From positions 96,091 to 160,090 of the forward strand of contig JAJDXQ010000011.1 of the NCBI GenBank assembly GCA_022823185.1: a stretch of 64,000 bases of DNA, read 5' to 3'. The translations under genes were made by a program, and so were the position numbers. The notes beneath the pieces are model-generated. The model worked only from the letters and a program-made list of their open reading frames with translations. It searched no databases and was not told where the DNA came from. The stretch comes from Caldilineaceae bacterium. GTDB taxonomy: Bacteria > Chloroflexota > Anaerolineae > Caldilineales > Caldilineaceae. Below are positions 44,698-55,074 of this stretch, piece by piece (position 1 is the stretch's first letter; each line of letters opens with the position of its first letter).

Positions 44698-45533
44698 TGC
44701 AATCTTTCTCGATTAAGGTAGTTGGCGCCGCGTGGCGACCCAAAGTCTTGTTATTGTCAAGCTACATGCTACACACGCCTATACGCTGTGCTCTTGATTC
44801 CGTTTCACCTTGCGCGAGTTCACAATGCGGCCAGACAGCCTCGTTGGCCCAAAGTGCCCGCGTATAGATGTTTCAGCGCACATCACCGGAGCAAGGATGG
44901 GCCTGCCCTGGCGAATGTAAAGGCACGGAGCGTTTCTGCCCTGACCCTTGCTTTAACCAACCTTGCACGGGCCGGATTAGGCTTGGCGACCGATGGCAAC
45001 GACGGTCCTGTCGTTCCGCGACGAAACCCGTATTGACCGCGCTTTTCGCGTTTCGGTCTACGGAATGCCGCGCCGAGTGCCGGGTGACGGATACGTAAGC
45101 CCAGACCTATCTGCGCAACCCCCCTGGGCCAATGACGAAAATACTCGATCGGCTTAACGGTTATGGAGCCGGCGGAGGCCGGCCGACTGAACGTCTCATT
45201 GCGTGACAGACCTGTGAACCGTTAGCGATTTTCCTCTCCCCAAAAGAGCGCCGCACGCGCCGCGCCCGCGCCGAATTCCCGGAACGGCTCTGCTTTACAA
45301 TGAGGCCGCTAAGTCCAGCCTCGCCCGGTTTGACAAAAAAACTCCCGCGCCAGAGCCGTCCGTAGAGACTTCGCCCTTCCCGTGATTCAATTCCGTTTTG
45401 GCGGCAAGGATGTGCAAAACAACCGGAATCGCTGGGAGGTTTCAGAGGAGCGGAGATTCCAGGGCGCAGCCAACGATGTACCAAACCTGGGAAACATATT
45501 AGCAATCACTGGACTGCGGACTTGCAGTTCTGT
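44698..45533. other. 836-bp intergenic region without a recognised feature
   Basis: I find no ORF with a good start and family-like sequence, no RNA gene and no strong hairpin. A TGTCAA at 44,755-44,760 is a possible minus-strand -35, but no -10 is correctly spaced. The region separates the ABC exporter operon from the LRR giants. Confidence 0.3.
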
Positions 45534-48500
45534 CTACGGCATACAGTAGGCAGGTACGGATGCATCCCCAAACGCATCCCCGATGAGTCGGTCCACTTGC
45601 GGATCGTATTCTGCCAGTGTGAGACCGTGATCGCTCAAGGAGTCCGGCAGAGTCTGCCAAAACCAGAACTTGACCGCTTCTGCCCAGTAGTTTTCGCTGC
45701 TTGTCGAGGCGAGCCTGCCTTTCCAAAGACGCGCGTCCACAGCCTCCCGGAACGCGTCATCGAGCTGCGACCTGAACGCCTGACCATTGGGCTGTTCCTC
45801 AAGCCCCCTGCGAACTAGGCTGGCGAATTCAAGCAGGAAATCTCCGCAGTATGGGTCATTCGGGGACACGTTTACCTCCCAGCCGTCCGAATCTCCTGGG
45901 GCTTCTCTCCAGTAGCCAAAGAACGCCAGCCTCGCATCGTTGCCGGCCAGCGTTTCAATCAGGTCATCACGGTCTGAAAGGACAGCCGAAATGATCTCGC
46001 TGGCCCGTTCCAAACTCTCATCGGGCACTTCAGACGGGGCAACCACGGCGACCCCGCCAACGTCCAGATACTTCTGAAAGAATCGACCCAGTTGGAGTGA
46101 TGACGGGCCAGGCGTAAATCTCTGTTGGGTGACCGCGGCGAACAACGGCTCCGACCATTCACTCCAGACGTTGTCGGCGTCACGCGTGCGCACCTGGTAA
46201 TAGTAATTCCTGCCGTCGGTCTGTACCTCGTGCGTAAAACGGGCGTCCGTGTGTTCCACCGCAAGAGTCGCCCACTTCCGGTCGAGGCTGTCCCACATCC
46301 GCAAGTCGTAACTGGCCGTGCTCCCCGCCGCCTCCCATTCGAGCGTCACCTTGCCTTCGCTGGCGGTTGCCTTGAGGTAGCCTGGGGCTTTCGGCGCCGT
46401 TGCTAACTCGGCCTCTGTGCATGGGGTCGTCTCGAGGCCGTCCAGATGGGAGGATACAAGGGCGCTAAGTCCTGAAAAGTCGACATCCTCAGGCAGGCAG
46501 AACTGATTGCCTTCAAGATCCAGACGGATCAATCTGGCGAGACCGGTCAGCTCAGGGATGGGCCCTGCAAACAGGTTTGCGCTCAGAGAAAGCCGGGAAA
46601 TGGCCTTTAGCCCGCCCAGGCCGTGAACGGGCCCGGACAACTGATTGTTGCTGAGGTCCAACACCTGCAAATCAGCAAGGAGGCTAAGATCCGGGAACTG
46701 TCCTGACAGGCCATTATCGTTCAGTAGCAGGGATTGCAGGTTGGTGAGAGCGCCCACGTCCGGGACAGGGCCGGTCAGCCGGTTGTGGCTGAGTGAGAGT
46801 CGCAGCAATCCCTTCAGGTCGCTGAGATCAGGGACCGTTCCGCTCAAGCCGTTCTCCGAGAGGTTCAGATTCTGCAGCCTGAATAGGGCGCCTACGTCAG
46901 GGAACGCCCCCGTCAGGCTGTTCTCGCTGATGTCCAACTCTTTCAGGAAAGAAAGTGGACTCAGTGAAGGAATGGTTCCGGTCAACCGATTGGAGCTGAG
47001 GTTCAGAGAGGTCAAACTCGAAAGGGCAAGCAGCTCGGGGATTGGACCTTCAAGCATGTTGTTGCTCAGGTTTACGTCCGTCAGCTTTGGCAGATTTTCA
47101 AGGTCGGGGATCGGCCCGGTCAACAGATTGTCGTCAAGGAAGATCTGCGTCAGGTTGGCGCGGCCCTTCAGTTCGGGAATCGGACCCGTTAACTGATTAG
47201 ACGCCAGCGACAACCGCCACAGGTCTGTGAGCGAACTCAAATCCGGGACCGGCCCGGTCAACCGGTTGTCGTTCAGGTAGAGTACTTCCAGGTTTGGGAG
47301 TGCCCTCAGATCCGGAACGGGTCCGGTCAGTTGGTTGCTGCCGAGGTACAGCGCTCTCAATTCAGGCAATGGACACGCAATCGGGATCTGTCCCGTCAAC
47401 TGGTTGTAGCCGAGGTATGCCCGCGTCAAGACAGGGAATGCGCACAGATCGGGCACGGGCCCGGTCAGCTGGTTGTAGCCAAGGTCCAGCAGACGGAGGA
47501 CTTTGAGCGCCTGCAAGTCAGGGACAGGACCCGCCAACTGATTATGGCTGAGCCTGAGCGAGGTGAGACCGGTTTGAGCGCTCAAGTCGGGCAGAGGGCC
47601 GGTCAGCTGGTTATTGTCAAGGTACAGTCCGCGGAGGCCGGTGAGGGCGCTCAAATCCGGAACGGGCCCGGTCAGTTGGTTCTGGTGGAGGGCAAGGGAC
47701 GAAAGGCTGGTGAGGGCGCTAAGGTCTGGAATCGACCCGGACAGTTCGTTGATGCCGAGATTAAGGTTCGTCAAGCTGGTGAAGGCGCCCAGCTCCGGGA
47801 GTTCACCGCGGAGGCCGTTGTTCTGGAGGAACAGGCCCGTCACATTGCCCAGATGATCGGTGGAAACGCCGTGCCAGGTAACGATCGGGCTTTCGGTTAA
47901 CCAGTTATCGTTTTTTCGCCAATTGGGGCCGTCCGTTGCCTCGTAAAGGGCGACCAAAGCGGCTCTTTGCTCGGGAACTTCGGGCACGCGGAGAATGCCG
48001 GGCACGGTCGCAGACACCTGCTCGGACCACTCGCTCATCTCGCCTTCCGCGTTGACAGCCCGAACAGAGTAGTAGTATGTCACCCCTTCGGCCAGGCCGG
48101 AATGACGATAACTGGCTGCGCTCAGTGCGCCATCGTCTAACTGCTGCCATCCGTCTGCGCTCGTCCAGGCCCACAGTTCGTAGCGGACGGCGCCCTCCGG
48201 CTGGGTCCAATTCAGGTCGACTCTGCCTTCGGCGGCCTCCGCCCAGAGTGTCGGGGGGGCAATTGAAGGCGGCGGCGCCGGCGCGGTGGCGGATTCCCGT
48301 TCCGACCACGGACCTGGTTCGCCCGTACTGCTGACGGCGCGGACAAGGTAGAAATAGGTCGTTCCTGCGTCGAGTTCGGAATGGACGAAGGTTGTTTCAG
48401 TCGGATCGCCCATGTCCAACTGTTGCCAGTCGACATCGCTGTCCCACCACACCCACAGATCGTAGCGCGCGGCGCCCGCCACAGCGGTCCAGGTCAGTTC

Positions 48501-48680
48501 GATTGCGTCTCCGCTTGTTCGCGCGGTCAAGACCGGCGCGCCCAGGGCTGCCGGGGTCGAAGTCTGCGCAATTGAGGTATGAACCGAATGGAAGAAGAGT
48601 GTCAGCGATGCCGCGATAGCGGCGGTTACAACCCAAACGCTCCTCATTCTGGCTGTCATGCGGCGCGACTTATTGTCCAT
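45534..48680 (-). CDS. Secreted FN3-LRR-FN3 protein with degenerate peptidase-like C-terminus
   Basis: A 1,048-residue exported protein. The ATG at 48,680 has AGGGGG nine bases upstream and starts just before a signal sequence (VWVVTAAIAASLTLFFHSVHTSIAQ). It carries two FN3 domains (about residues 47-230, each with 'YDLWVW/YELWAW' and 'TYYYSVRAVNAEG'), then an LRR N-cap '[14 protein letters not shown]'. About 20 plant-type LRRs of 23 residues (LxxLxLxxNxLTGPVPDL) follow, then one FN3 and a 200-residue C-terminal domain. At the position of its paralogue's HEFSH this domain reads L950-EFA-S954; the third-ligand-like E1001 (YWAEAVKFW) remains. It is therefore probably a non-catalytic partner or decoy. 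Confidence 0.9.
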   Translation of the reverse strand: MDNKSRRMTARMRSVWVVTAAIAASLTLFFHSVHTSIAQTSTPAALGAPVLTARTSGDAIELTWTAVAGAARYDLWVWWDSDVDWQQLDMGDPTETTFVHSELDAGTTYFYLVRAVSSTGEPGPWSERESATAPAPPPSIAPPTLWAEAAEGRVDLNWTQPEGAVRYELWAWTSADGWQQLDDGALSAASYRHSGLAEGVTYYYSVRAVNAEGEMSEWSEQVSATVPGILRVPEVPEQRAALVALYEATDGPNWRKNDNWLTESPIVTWHGVSTDHLGNVTGLFLQNNGLRGELPELGAFTSLTNLNLGINELSGSIPDLSALTSLSSLALHQNQLTGPVPDLSALTGLRGLYLDNNQLTGPLPDLSAQTGLTSLRLSHNQLAGPVPDLQALKVLRLLDLGYNQLTGPVPDLCAFPVLTRAYLGYNQLTGQIPIACPLPELRALYLGSNQLTGPVPDLRALPNLEVLYLNDNRLTGPVPDLSSLTDLWRLSLASNQLTGPIPELKGRANLTQIFLDDNLLTGPIPDLENLPKLTDVNLSNNMLEGPIPELLALSSLTSLNLSSNRLTGTIPSLSPLSFLKELDISENSLTGAFPDVGALFRLQNLNLSENGLSGTVPDLSDLKGLLRLSLSHNRLTGPVPDVGALTNLQSLLLNDNGLSGQFPDLSLLADLQVLDLSNNQLSGPVHGLGGLKAISRLSLSANLFAGPIPELTGLARLIRLDLEGNQFCLPEDVDFSGLSALVSSHLDGLETTPCTEAELATAPKAPGYLKATASEGKVTLEWEAAGSTASYDLRMWDSLDRKWATLAVEHTDARFTHEVQTDGRNYYYQVRTRDADNVWSEWSEPLFAAVTQQRFTPGPSSLQLGRFFQKYLDVGGVAVVAPSEVPDESLERASEIISAVLSDRDDLIETLAGNDARLAFFGYWREAPGDSDGWEVNVSPNDPYCGDFLLEFASLVRRGLEEQPNGQAFRSQLDDAFREAVDARLWKGRLASTSSENYWAEAVKFWFWQTLPDSLSDHGLTLAEYDPQVDRLIGDAFGDASVPAYCMP
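46500..47900 (-). repeat. LRR array, about twenty 69-bp coding units (first paralogue)
   Basis: Regular 69-bp (23-residue) units with consensus LxxLxLxxNxLTGPVPDLSA. Neighbouring units share long runs at DNA level ('GGNCCGGTCAGCTGGTT' on the plus strand), which favours unequal crossing-over and gene conversion with the second paralogue. Confidence 0.8.
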
Positions 48681-49130
48681 CGATGGAATCCCCCTGGCTT
48701 GCGGCGCGGGCCTCTCTTCTCCGAGCGGCAAGTGAAATTCTACAATGTAACTGCGGTCTCGTCGAACGTGCGGTCGTGAGAAAGCGTTGCGTTTTGCGCA
48801 TCTTCGGGCCAGAGGACACCAGGCAAAGGCATCCTGCCCGCGACCGCCAGAGAGAATGCAGGTCACGCCGGCAGAAGGTGCGCAACGGATTCGACCAGTG
48901 GCGCCCTATGTAATCTCAGGGCAACGATCAACGCCTTCTCCTGCCAGTCGTTTAACTGCGGGAAAGTCGGGACCATGTTGTGTACCGCATTGCGCGACAT
49001 AGACAGGCAGGACCTCGATTTACCGGGGGGCCCTGACTGTCTACGCGTCCGCAAGAACTGAATTTGGAAACGTCAAGCGCGAGTCCTGAGGGCTGTCAGT
49101 CCAACCCTCGCATCCTCCCATTTCGCGTGC
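48681..49130. other. Intergenic region between the two LRR genes
   Basis: 450 bp. The AGGGGG ribosome-binding site of the downstream gene lies at its left edge. No other element is obvious. Each giant gene probably has its own promoter, but no confident -35/-10 pair was found. Confidence 0.3.
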
Positions 49131-52100
49131 TCAAGGCTTGCAGGATTCGGGTACAGTCGCGTCACCGAGGGTCTCTTCGATTAACGCTGCGGCATCCGGC
49201 TCGTAATCTTCCAACGTCGGATAGAGCGTTGACAACGAAGACGGCATGGCTTCTATCAGCCAGTACCAAACGGTCTCTGTCCAGAAGTGTAGCGTGTTGT
49301 CTATGGCCAGCGTGTCCTGCCAACGACCCGCTGTCAGCGCCGCCTGGTACAACGCCTCGAGCCGCTGGTTGAAACTGTCGCCATCAGACTGTTCCTCGAT
49401 GATGAAGTGGATCAAGTGAGAAAACTCGTGAATAAACACGCCGCAGTCTGTATCCACAATTGGAACCAGCGCAGTCAATGCCGACGAAGACTTGATGGAG
49501 ACCCCTGCCGCGCCCGGAATAAAGTATGGGCCTTCCTGTATATGGATTGATGTGCTGTAGTCAGCCATGGCTTGAAGCAGGTCGGACCTGCTTGTAAGCA
49601 TGCCGCTGATTATTTCACGTGCCTGTATCATTTTTGTATCAGGAACTTCGCTTGGCCCCACCACATGAATTCCCCCAACGTTCATATATTTCTGGTAGGA
49701 CATGTCATATCCGAGCGATACCGGCGGAGGCGGAAACTGCGTAGCAACAACGGCCACGTATACCATGTCTGACCAGGGGCTTCGCCGGCCGCGGGAGGTC
49801 CTGGCTCGAACCTGGAAGTAGTAGTTCCTGCCGTCTTTCAGAACTGGATGAGCGTATGTCCTCTCAATCAAGGAGCCGCCGATAGAACCCCAGGCAAAAT
49901 CGAAACTGTCCCAGGCGCGCAGTTCATAGGTGGCCGCGTCTGTCACCCCGTCCCATGTAAGCGTGACAAAACTGTCTGCGACGGATGCGGACAGGCTCCC
50001 CGGCGCGCCGAGCACGAGCGCCAGTTCGGTATCCGTACAGGTCGAAAGATTGAGGCTGTATAGATGGATAAGTACCTTGCTGTTTGGATGGGAAAAACTC
50101 TCGCCCGCAGGCAGACAGAATTGGTTGCCCAGCAGGTCGACCTCCCACAGTTCAATCAGAGCCTTCAGGTCCGGGACCGGCCCGACAAACCGGTTGTCAG
50201 AGAGGTCCAACCTGTACATTTGTCTAAGAAGCTCCAAGTCCAGGACGGGACCGGAAAGCTGGTTGGAGCCGAGATTCAAAATGGTCAAGCTGGTGAGACT
50301 GCTCAGGTCCGGGAACGGGCCAGTCAGCTTGTTTTTCTGAAGATAGAGCCGGTTCAGGCGCCGCAGACTGCTGAGGTCGGGGATCGCTCCCGTCAACTCG
50401 TTAGCCTCAAGATGCACTGTTCTAAGGTTTGTGGCGCCGCTCAGATCTGGAATCGATCCCGTCAACTGGTTACTGTCGAGTCCCAATAGCTCCAGTTCCG
50501 TAAGGGTCCCGAGGGCAGGGACTGCGCCGGTCAGGTTGTTCCGGCCGAGGTTAAGCCAGACCAGGTTGGTCAGGGCGCTCACATCCGGAATCGGGCCCGT
50601 CAACTGGCTCTCCTGCAGGTCCAGCGTTTGAAGTCCCGTGAGGCCGCTCAAATCTGGGATCGAACCGCCCAGTGGGTTACTTCCTAGCGTCAACCAATAC
50701 AAGTGGACCAAATCCCCTAAAGGAGGAATGCCCCCCGTCAACTGGTTATTCGCCAGGTCGAGAAGGATCAGGTCTGTGTGGGCCCTGAAGTCCGGGATCT
50801 GACCCGTCAACTGATTGTGGCCCAGGTAGATCTGCTCCAGACCGACGAGGGCGTCCAAATTCGGAATCGACCCCGTCAGCTGATTGCCGTTCAAGTCAAG
50901 AAACGTCAACTTGGTGAGGGAGGAAAGGTCCGGGATCTCGCCTGTCAACTGGTTGGAGGTGAGGCGAAGAAAAGTCAAGTTGGACAGGGCCGACAGATTT
51001 GGAATCGTGCCCTTCAGGTTATTCGAGGTGAGGTCAAGGCGGGTAACGTTTCCATTGCTGTCCGTTGTAACCCCGTACCAGAGATCAAGTGACTTTTCGG
51101 AAAGCCAGTTGTTATTGTGCGTCCAGTTGGGACCGTCGGTCGCTTCGTAGAGCGCGATGAGCGCCCCCCTCTCGGTCGTCGCTGCCGTGGGCGTGACAGT
51201 TGGCGTTGGCGTGACAGACGGCGTTGGTGTGAAGCCTGGCGTTGGCGTGGCGGATGGCGTTGCCGTGACGGACGGCGTTGGTGTGAAGCCTGGCGTTGGC
51301 GTGGCGGATGGCGTTGCCGTGGCGGACGGCGTCGGTGTGAAGCCTGGCGTTGGCGTGGCGGTCGTCGTTGACGTTGACCCAGCTGCAACGGTTGCCGTCG
51401 CATACTCCGACCACTGGCTGGTTCGCCCTTCGGAATTGACTGCGATTAGGGCGAAATAGTAAGTGATGCCGGGCGTGACTTCCCTGTACGTAAATGACGT
51501 GCCTGTCAAGCTGCCCGCGTCAAGTCGCTGCCAGCCGCTGACGATGTCCCACCACACCCAAAGCTGGTATCTGACCGCGCCGGATACGGGTACCCAACTC
51601 AGTTCGACTTCGTTCACGCCCGCTTGCGCGGTTAGCGCCGGCTTTGAAAGCTCGAAGCCATTTCCGGCAGTCGTTGCAGTGCGTGTCGGTGTAACCGTTG
51701 CCGTGGCCGTGTGTGTGGAAGTCGACGCCGCCTCCGCAGAAGGCGTCGCGGTGGGCGTGGCCGTGAACGCAGCAGATTGCGTCGCCGTGGCGCTGACGTT
51801 CTCCGACCAGTCTCCCGGCACGCCGCCGGCGGGGATCGCTCGAACCGCGTACCAGTACATCACGCCCGTCGTCACCTCGCGGTGTGTGAAGGAAGATCCG
51901 GTTAAGGCGCCGTCATCCAGACGCTGCCATCCTGTGGCGCTGTTCTGCCAGACCCACAGTTCGTACCTGAGAGCGCCCGCGACCGGCGCCCAACTTAGTT
52001 CTATTGCGTTTGCGCTCGCCTTCGCCGTCAACACCGGCGCAGAAAGCGAAGAGGCGGTCGGCGTTGAAGTTGGGGTATTGGTCGGAGTGGATGTATGGGC

Positions 52101-52547
52101 TTGTGATTCAGCCGCCGTTGCCGTAGGGGTGGGAGATGGCGTTTCCGTTGCAGCCTGGCCCTGGGGCACTGTAATCTCGGCATAGGCCGACCAATCGCTG
52201 CCCACGCCACTGGCATTCACCGCGCGGACGGCGTAATAGTAGGTCGTCCCGGCTGAAAGGCCGCTGTGCGTGAAAGACGTGCCCGTCAGACCGCCGCCGT
52301 CAAGCCGCTGCCAGCCCGTGTCTCTCTCCCACCAGACCCACAGCTCGTACCTGGTCGCCCCCGTAACCGAATGCCAACTGAGCTCAACTTCGTTCGCCCC
52401 GGACAACGCCCCTGTCAGCGCTGGCGTGTCCGGCTTTTCAGAAGCCGGTGTCTGCGCGAACGTGCTACTGTCTGACAGAATGGCAGAGGAGATGAGCGCC
52501 GCCAGCACGGCAAACAGCAGAAGGGACTTCTGTAATTTCCTGGCCAA
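49131..52547 (-). CDS. Secreted FN3-LRR-FN3 protein with HExxH zinc-peptidase-like C-terminus
   Basis: A 1,138-residue paralogue of the gene at 45,534. The start is TTG at 52,547, six bases after a perfect AGGAGG, giving the signal [28 protein letters not shown]. Three FN3 domains (about residues 40-385) are joined by TP/AT-rich linkers. A threonine-proline stalk ([13 protein letters not shown]) leads to '[14 protein letters not shown]', about 13 LRRs, one FN3 and a C-terminal domain. This domain has H1040-EFS-H1044-LIHF, and E1091 (FWTETVWYW) follows 47 residues on, a pattern expected of gluzincin-type zinc peptidases. It is likely anchored to or displayed on the surface and acts on protein. 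No sortase motif is visible. Confidence 0.9.
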   Translation of the reverse strand: MARKLQKSLLLFAVLAALISSAILSDSSTFAQTPASEKPDTPALTGALSGANEVELSWHSVTGATRYELWVWWERDTGWQRLDGGGLTGTSFTHSGLSAGTTYYYAVRAVNASGVGSDWSAYAEITVPQGQAATETPSPTPTATAAESQAHTSTPTNTPTSTPTASSLSAPVLTAKASANAIELSWAPVAGALRYELWVWQNSATGWQRLDDGALTGSSFTHREVTTGVMYWYAVRAIPAGGVPGDWSENVSATATQSAAFTATPTATPSAEAASTSTHTATATVTPTRTATTAGNGFELSKPALTAQAGVNEVELSWVPVSGAVRYQLWVWWDIVSGWQRLDAGSLTGTSFTYREVTPGITYYFALIAVNSEGRTSQWSEYATATVAAGSTSTTTATPTPGFTPTPSATATPSATPTPGFTPTPSVTATPSATPTPGFTPTPSVTPTPTVTPTAATTERGALIALYEATDGPNWTHNNNWLSEKSLDLWYGVTTDSNGNVTRLDLTSNNLKGTIPNLSALSNLTFLRLTSNQLTGEIPDLSSLTKLTFLDLNGNQLTGSIPNLDALVGLEQIYLGHNQLTGQIPDFRAHTDLILLDLANNQLTGGIPPLGDLVHLYWLTLGSNPLGGSIPDLSGLTGLQTLDLQESQLTGPIPDVSALTNLVWLNLGRNNLTGAVPALGTLTELELLGLDSNQLTGSIPDLSGATNLRTVHLEANELTGAIPDLSSLRRLNRLYLQKNKLTGPFPDLSSLTSLTILNLGSNQLSGPVLDLELLRQMYRLDLSDNRFVGPVPDLKALIELWEVDLLGNQFCLPAGESFSHPNSKVLIHLYSLNLSTCTDTELALVLGAPGSLSASVADSFVTLTWDGVTDAATYELRAWDSFDFAWGSIGGSLIERTYAHPVLKDGRNYYFQVRARTSRGRRSPWSDMVYVAVVATQFPPPPVSLGYDMSYQKYMNVGGIHVVGPSEVPDTKMIQAREIISGMLTSRSDLLQAMADYSTSIHIQEGPYFIPGAAGVSIKSSSALTALVPIVDTDCGVFIHEFSHLIHFIIEEQSDGDSFNQRLEALYQAALTAGRWQDTLAIDNTLHFWTETVWYWLIEAMPSSLSTLYPTLEDYEPDAAALIEETLGDATVPESCKP
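50150..51060 (-). repeat. LRR array, about thirteen 69-bp coding units (second paralogue)
   Basis: Same 23-residue plant-type LRR unit as in the first paralogue but with fewer copies, ending in '[11 protein letters not shown]' as the C-cap (compare 'NQFCLPEDVDF'). Confidence 0.8.
51190..51365 (-). repeat. 54-bp tandem repeat coding for an 18-residue [18 protein letters not shown] stalk
   Basis: Three nearly identical 54-bp copies encode the Thr-Pro stalk between the third FN3 domain and the LRR cap. Unit identity is almost complete, implying recent expansion or length variation. The stalk is probably extended and glycosylatable. Confidence 0.8.
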
Positions 52548-53125
52548 GACGGACCTCCTGGGTTTCCCTGGGCGGCGCAACGCAATTCTGTGTCACGGGC
52601 ATCAGACCTGACGCCCGCCTGCAGCCAAACGTCTTTCGCCAGCCGTTTCAAGCGCAGCCGCGCTCGTGCGCAACCGTGTGCGCGTCCAGCGAGAAGCCCT
52701 TCCTGTTCGACATGAATGGTACGACAACGTGCCCTGCATTAAGCGCAACATTGGGCTCGGCGCTCCTCCATTTGCGGACTCTGAATCATTCCGGTCCGCG
52801 GCTGTCGGCAATCTCATCCAAATCAGTTGCCCTCAGCATAGGCTTCCCTGCCCAGCGGCGCGAGTTTTCCGGAGTAAAGTGCCTACGCGCTTTAACCCCG
52901 AGTAGGCGGCTAGGCCGTATCAAGACTGATGCCACCCACTCCGGCTAACTGAACAAGGCTAGGCCGACCTGGCGTCTACCAGACAACAATAGCTTTTCGC
53001 CTGCCCTTTACACACTGGATTCTAGTGAGCACGGCGCGTGAAGTCTCACTTCACAGTATTTCCCTATTTGTTTGAGCGGGAGTCCTACCGCGCGTCAGCG
53101 CCAAGAACGAAACGATCCCAAATGA
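52548..53125. other. Intergenic region upstream of the second LRR gene
   Basis: 578 bp. Besides the AGGAGG of the LRR gene at its left edge, I see no ORF, RNA gene or convincing promoter pair. Confidence 0.3.
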
Positions 53126-53965
53126 TCAGTCCGCGCCGTTTTCCCCGGCTCTCTCCTGCATCCAGGCGCGGAGCGGCACATCCTCCGGTTTGGGCGAGGA
53201 GTAGCCATGCCATCCGGAAGGCGCGGCGCCGAGCAGTTGCTGGCGAATGGGATCGACCCTTCCCATCAGGTGGTCGACGGTCATGTCGTCGCGTGGGCGC
53301 AGCCAGCGGTAGCTGTAGCCGTAGAATAGGACCTTGCGCGGTACGTCAGACGTGTTCGGGCTGGAAGCATGCCAGATGCGCCGATCAAAAAACACGGCAT
53401 CCCCTGGCTTGGCGCGCACCGCAATGCCCCCCGCCGGCTTCCTGTCTTCATCCACCGGCAGTTTGTTCAGAAGATGGCTGCCGGGAATCACGTAGAGGTT
53501 GGCCCTGCCCAGTTCCGACGTGTCGGTCAGGAAGAACGCCACCTTCAGCGATATGCGTGGTTGGGGGTCAGTTTCCAGCTCATTGTTGAGCCGGGCGCTG
53601 TCCTTGTGCCAGTTCAAGCCCTGCTGCCCCGGCCCGGAGACGGCGTTCGGCGGCGTGACGATTGTATGCGAATGATAGAGTTGAATATTCCAGCCCAATA
53701 TACCCCATACTTTGGGAAAAGTCGTCGGGTAGTCGAGCAACTCAAGAAACACGTCGTCCTTGCCGATGAAGTCAAAGATGTTGATCCCGTCGTCCGGTCC
53801 CAAGCCCTCATTGGCCTTCGCCTCAGCCGTAAGTCGATCCAGGACGGCAGTTGCCCGCTCCACCAGATCAGGAGGAATGGCATTCTCTATGATCATGTAG
53901 CCGTTCTCAGCGAAACTGCTCTCTTCTTCCGGGGTGAGCTGATTCTCCAGCCATGCGTTACTCAT
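53126..53965 (-). CDS. Phytanoyl-CoA dioxygenase (PhyH)-like enzyme
   Basis: A 279-residue Fe(II)/2-oxoglutarate oxygenase with H120-K-D122 (NWHKDSAR), H199 (RIWHASSP) and R210 (VPRKVLFYGY). The N-terminal 'ENGYMIIENAIPPDLVERA' and 'YVIPGSH' are family-typical. GAGGAG is seven bases before the ATG and a TTGACA/TATCAT promoter is close upstream, so it is an independent transcription unit. It differs clearly from the two PhyH genes at the left end; the substrate is unknown. Confidence 0.88.
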   Translation of the reverse strand: MSNAWLENQLTPEEESSFAENGYMIIENAIPPDLVERATAVLDRLTAEAKANEGLGPDDGINIFDFIGKDDVFLELLDYPTTFPKVWGILGWNIQLYHSHTIVTPPNAVSGPGQQGLNWHKDSARLNNELETDPQPRISLKVAFFLTDTSELGRANLYVIPGSHLLNKLPVDEDRKPAGGIAVRAKPGDAVFFDRRIWHASSPNTSDVPRKVLFYGYSYRWLRPRDDMTVDHLMGRVDPIRQQLLGAAPSGWHGYSSPKPEDVPLRAWMQERAGENGAD

Positions 53966-54007
53966 ATCTTGTCTCCTCGTTACTGCAGTAGGCCGTTCTA
54001 GTCTTGA

Positions 54008-54035
54008 ATGATAGACCCCCGTGGGGATTTGTCAA
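54008..54035 (-). promoter_or_regulatory. Promoter of the PhyH gene
   Basis: Minus-strand TTGACA (54,030-54,035), 16-bp spacer, TATCAT (54,008-54,013). It predicts a leader of about 40 nt to the ATG at 53,965. Confidence 0.6.
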
Positions 54036-54239
54036 GCCCGACGGATGAGGGACCCGAAAGCCCCGCTCCGACGTGCCATTCCGGATACTCTGGTCATTCC
54101 AAGCGGGCCGCGCTAGCGACCTGATCCCAAAGCCTCACCACCACTGCCGAATGCCCGCCCCGCCGCGTGTACCTTGCCTGCATGCTACGACCGCAGCGCC
54201 CCTTGTGCGTGTGCCCTCCTTCGCAACCGCCGACTTCCC

Positions 54240-54460
54240 CTCCAAAACATGCGGTACATCACAAAACGAAGTTCCTCGCGCCCCTTCGCGTCACTTCGCT
54301 AATCAATCAGCCGTTGCCGTCTGCAGTTCGCTGTTGCCCTTCTTCGCGCCCCTTCGTGTTCCTTCGCGCATCAATCTGCCGTTGCCGTTCGCCGTTGCCG
54401 TTTCCCCCATCCCCCTAATCCCCTCAATTCCCCCAAATCCCCGTCCCAATCGCCCCGCCC
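54240..54460. repeat. Pyrimidine-rich imperfect repeat, copy A
   Basis: Contains 'CGCGCCCCTTCG' words, 'GCCGTTGCCGT' words and a C-run module ending 'CCCCCAAATCCCCGTCC'. The same ordered modules recur at 55,075-55,215, and a weaker version of the C-run module lies near 62,630-62,735. Confidence 0.65.
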
Positions 54461-54830
54461 GCGCCAGCCAACCGGCCGGCCGTTGGGCAGCATCCCGCAA
54501 CAAGGACATCACACCATGAGACATCCCCGCGCGTCCTCGCACACCATCACGCAACCCCTCTGTAAGCCGTTCCAACCCCCTGACAAAGGAAATTCGAAAA
54601 ATAAATAAAATATAATGAACTCCTGCCGCCCCTCCCCGCGGCAGCGTAACCCCCTACCCACAATCCTGCCGCCCCACCCGCCGCAACGCCCATCAGACCG
54701 CCCAACCTCCCCTCAACACCTCGTCAGACCCTCGCAAACGCCCATTCACCGCCCATTCATCGCCCACTTATCACTCGCCCTGGCCCCGATTCGCGTCCCT
54801 TCGCCGAGATCCCCACCCTTTTCCACCTCC

Positions 54831-55000
54831 AATCTCTCACGAACGCTCACAAACACTCACGAACGCTCACGAACACTCATGAACACTCGTAAACGCTCAT
54901 GCAACACTCACAAACACTCGTAAACTCTCGTGAACACTCGTAAACGCTCATGCAACGCTCACAAACACTTGCAAACGCTCGTAAACACTCACGAACTCGC
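54831..55000. repeat. 10-bp tandem array (RAACRCTCRY), 16 units
   Basis: Units such as GAACGCTCAC, AAACACTCGT and GAACACTCAT follow each other with 10-bp periodicity, interrupted twice by an 11-bp unit beginning GCAAC. A higher-order 51-bp repeat is visible (54,881-54,931 and 54,932-54,982). A period close to one helical turn puts all units on the same DNA face. Confidence 0.85.
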
Positions 55001-55074
55001 ACCACTCCCTTACACCATCCCCTTCGCGTACCGCAAAGGCGCTGCCCTCCTCCCTGCCCCACCGTTTCCCTCCG

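Noticed and set aside
45161..45505. 114-codon minus-strand ORF in the gap after the ABC exporter
   Set aside because: Arg/Pro/Cys-rich, no Shine-Dalgarno, no recognisable family; probably non-coding.
54831..55000. CRISPR array
   Set aside because: The repeat unit is 10 bp, continuous and degenerate with no unique spacers, and there are no cas genes nearby.
54831..55000. DnaA-box replication origin
   Set aside because: The units (RAACRCTCRY) do not match TTATCCACA and no dnaA, dnaN or gyrase gene is present.
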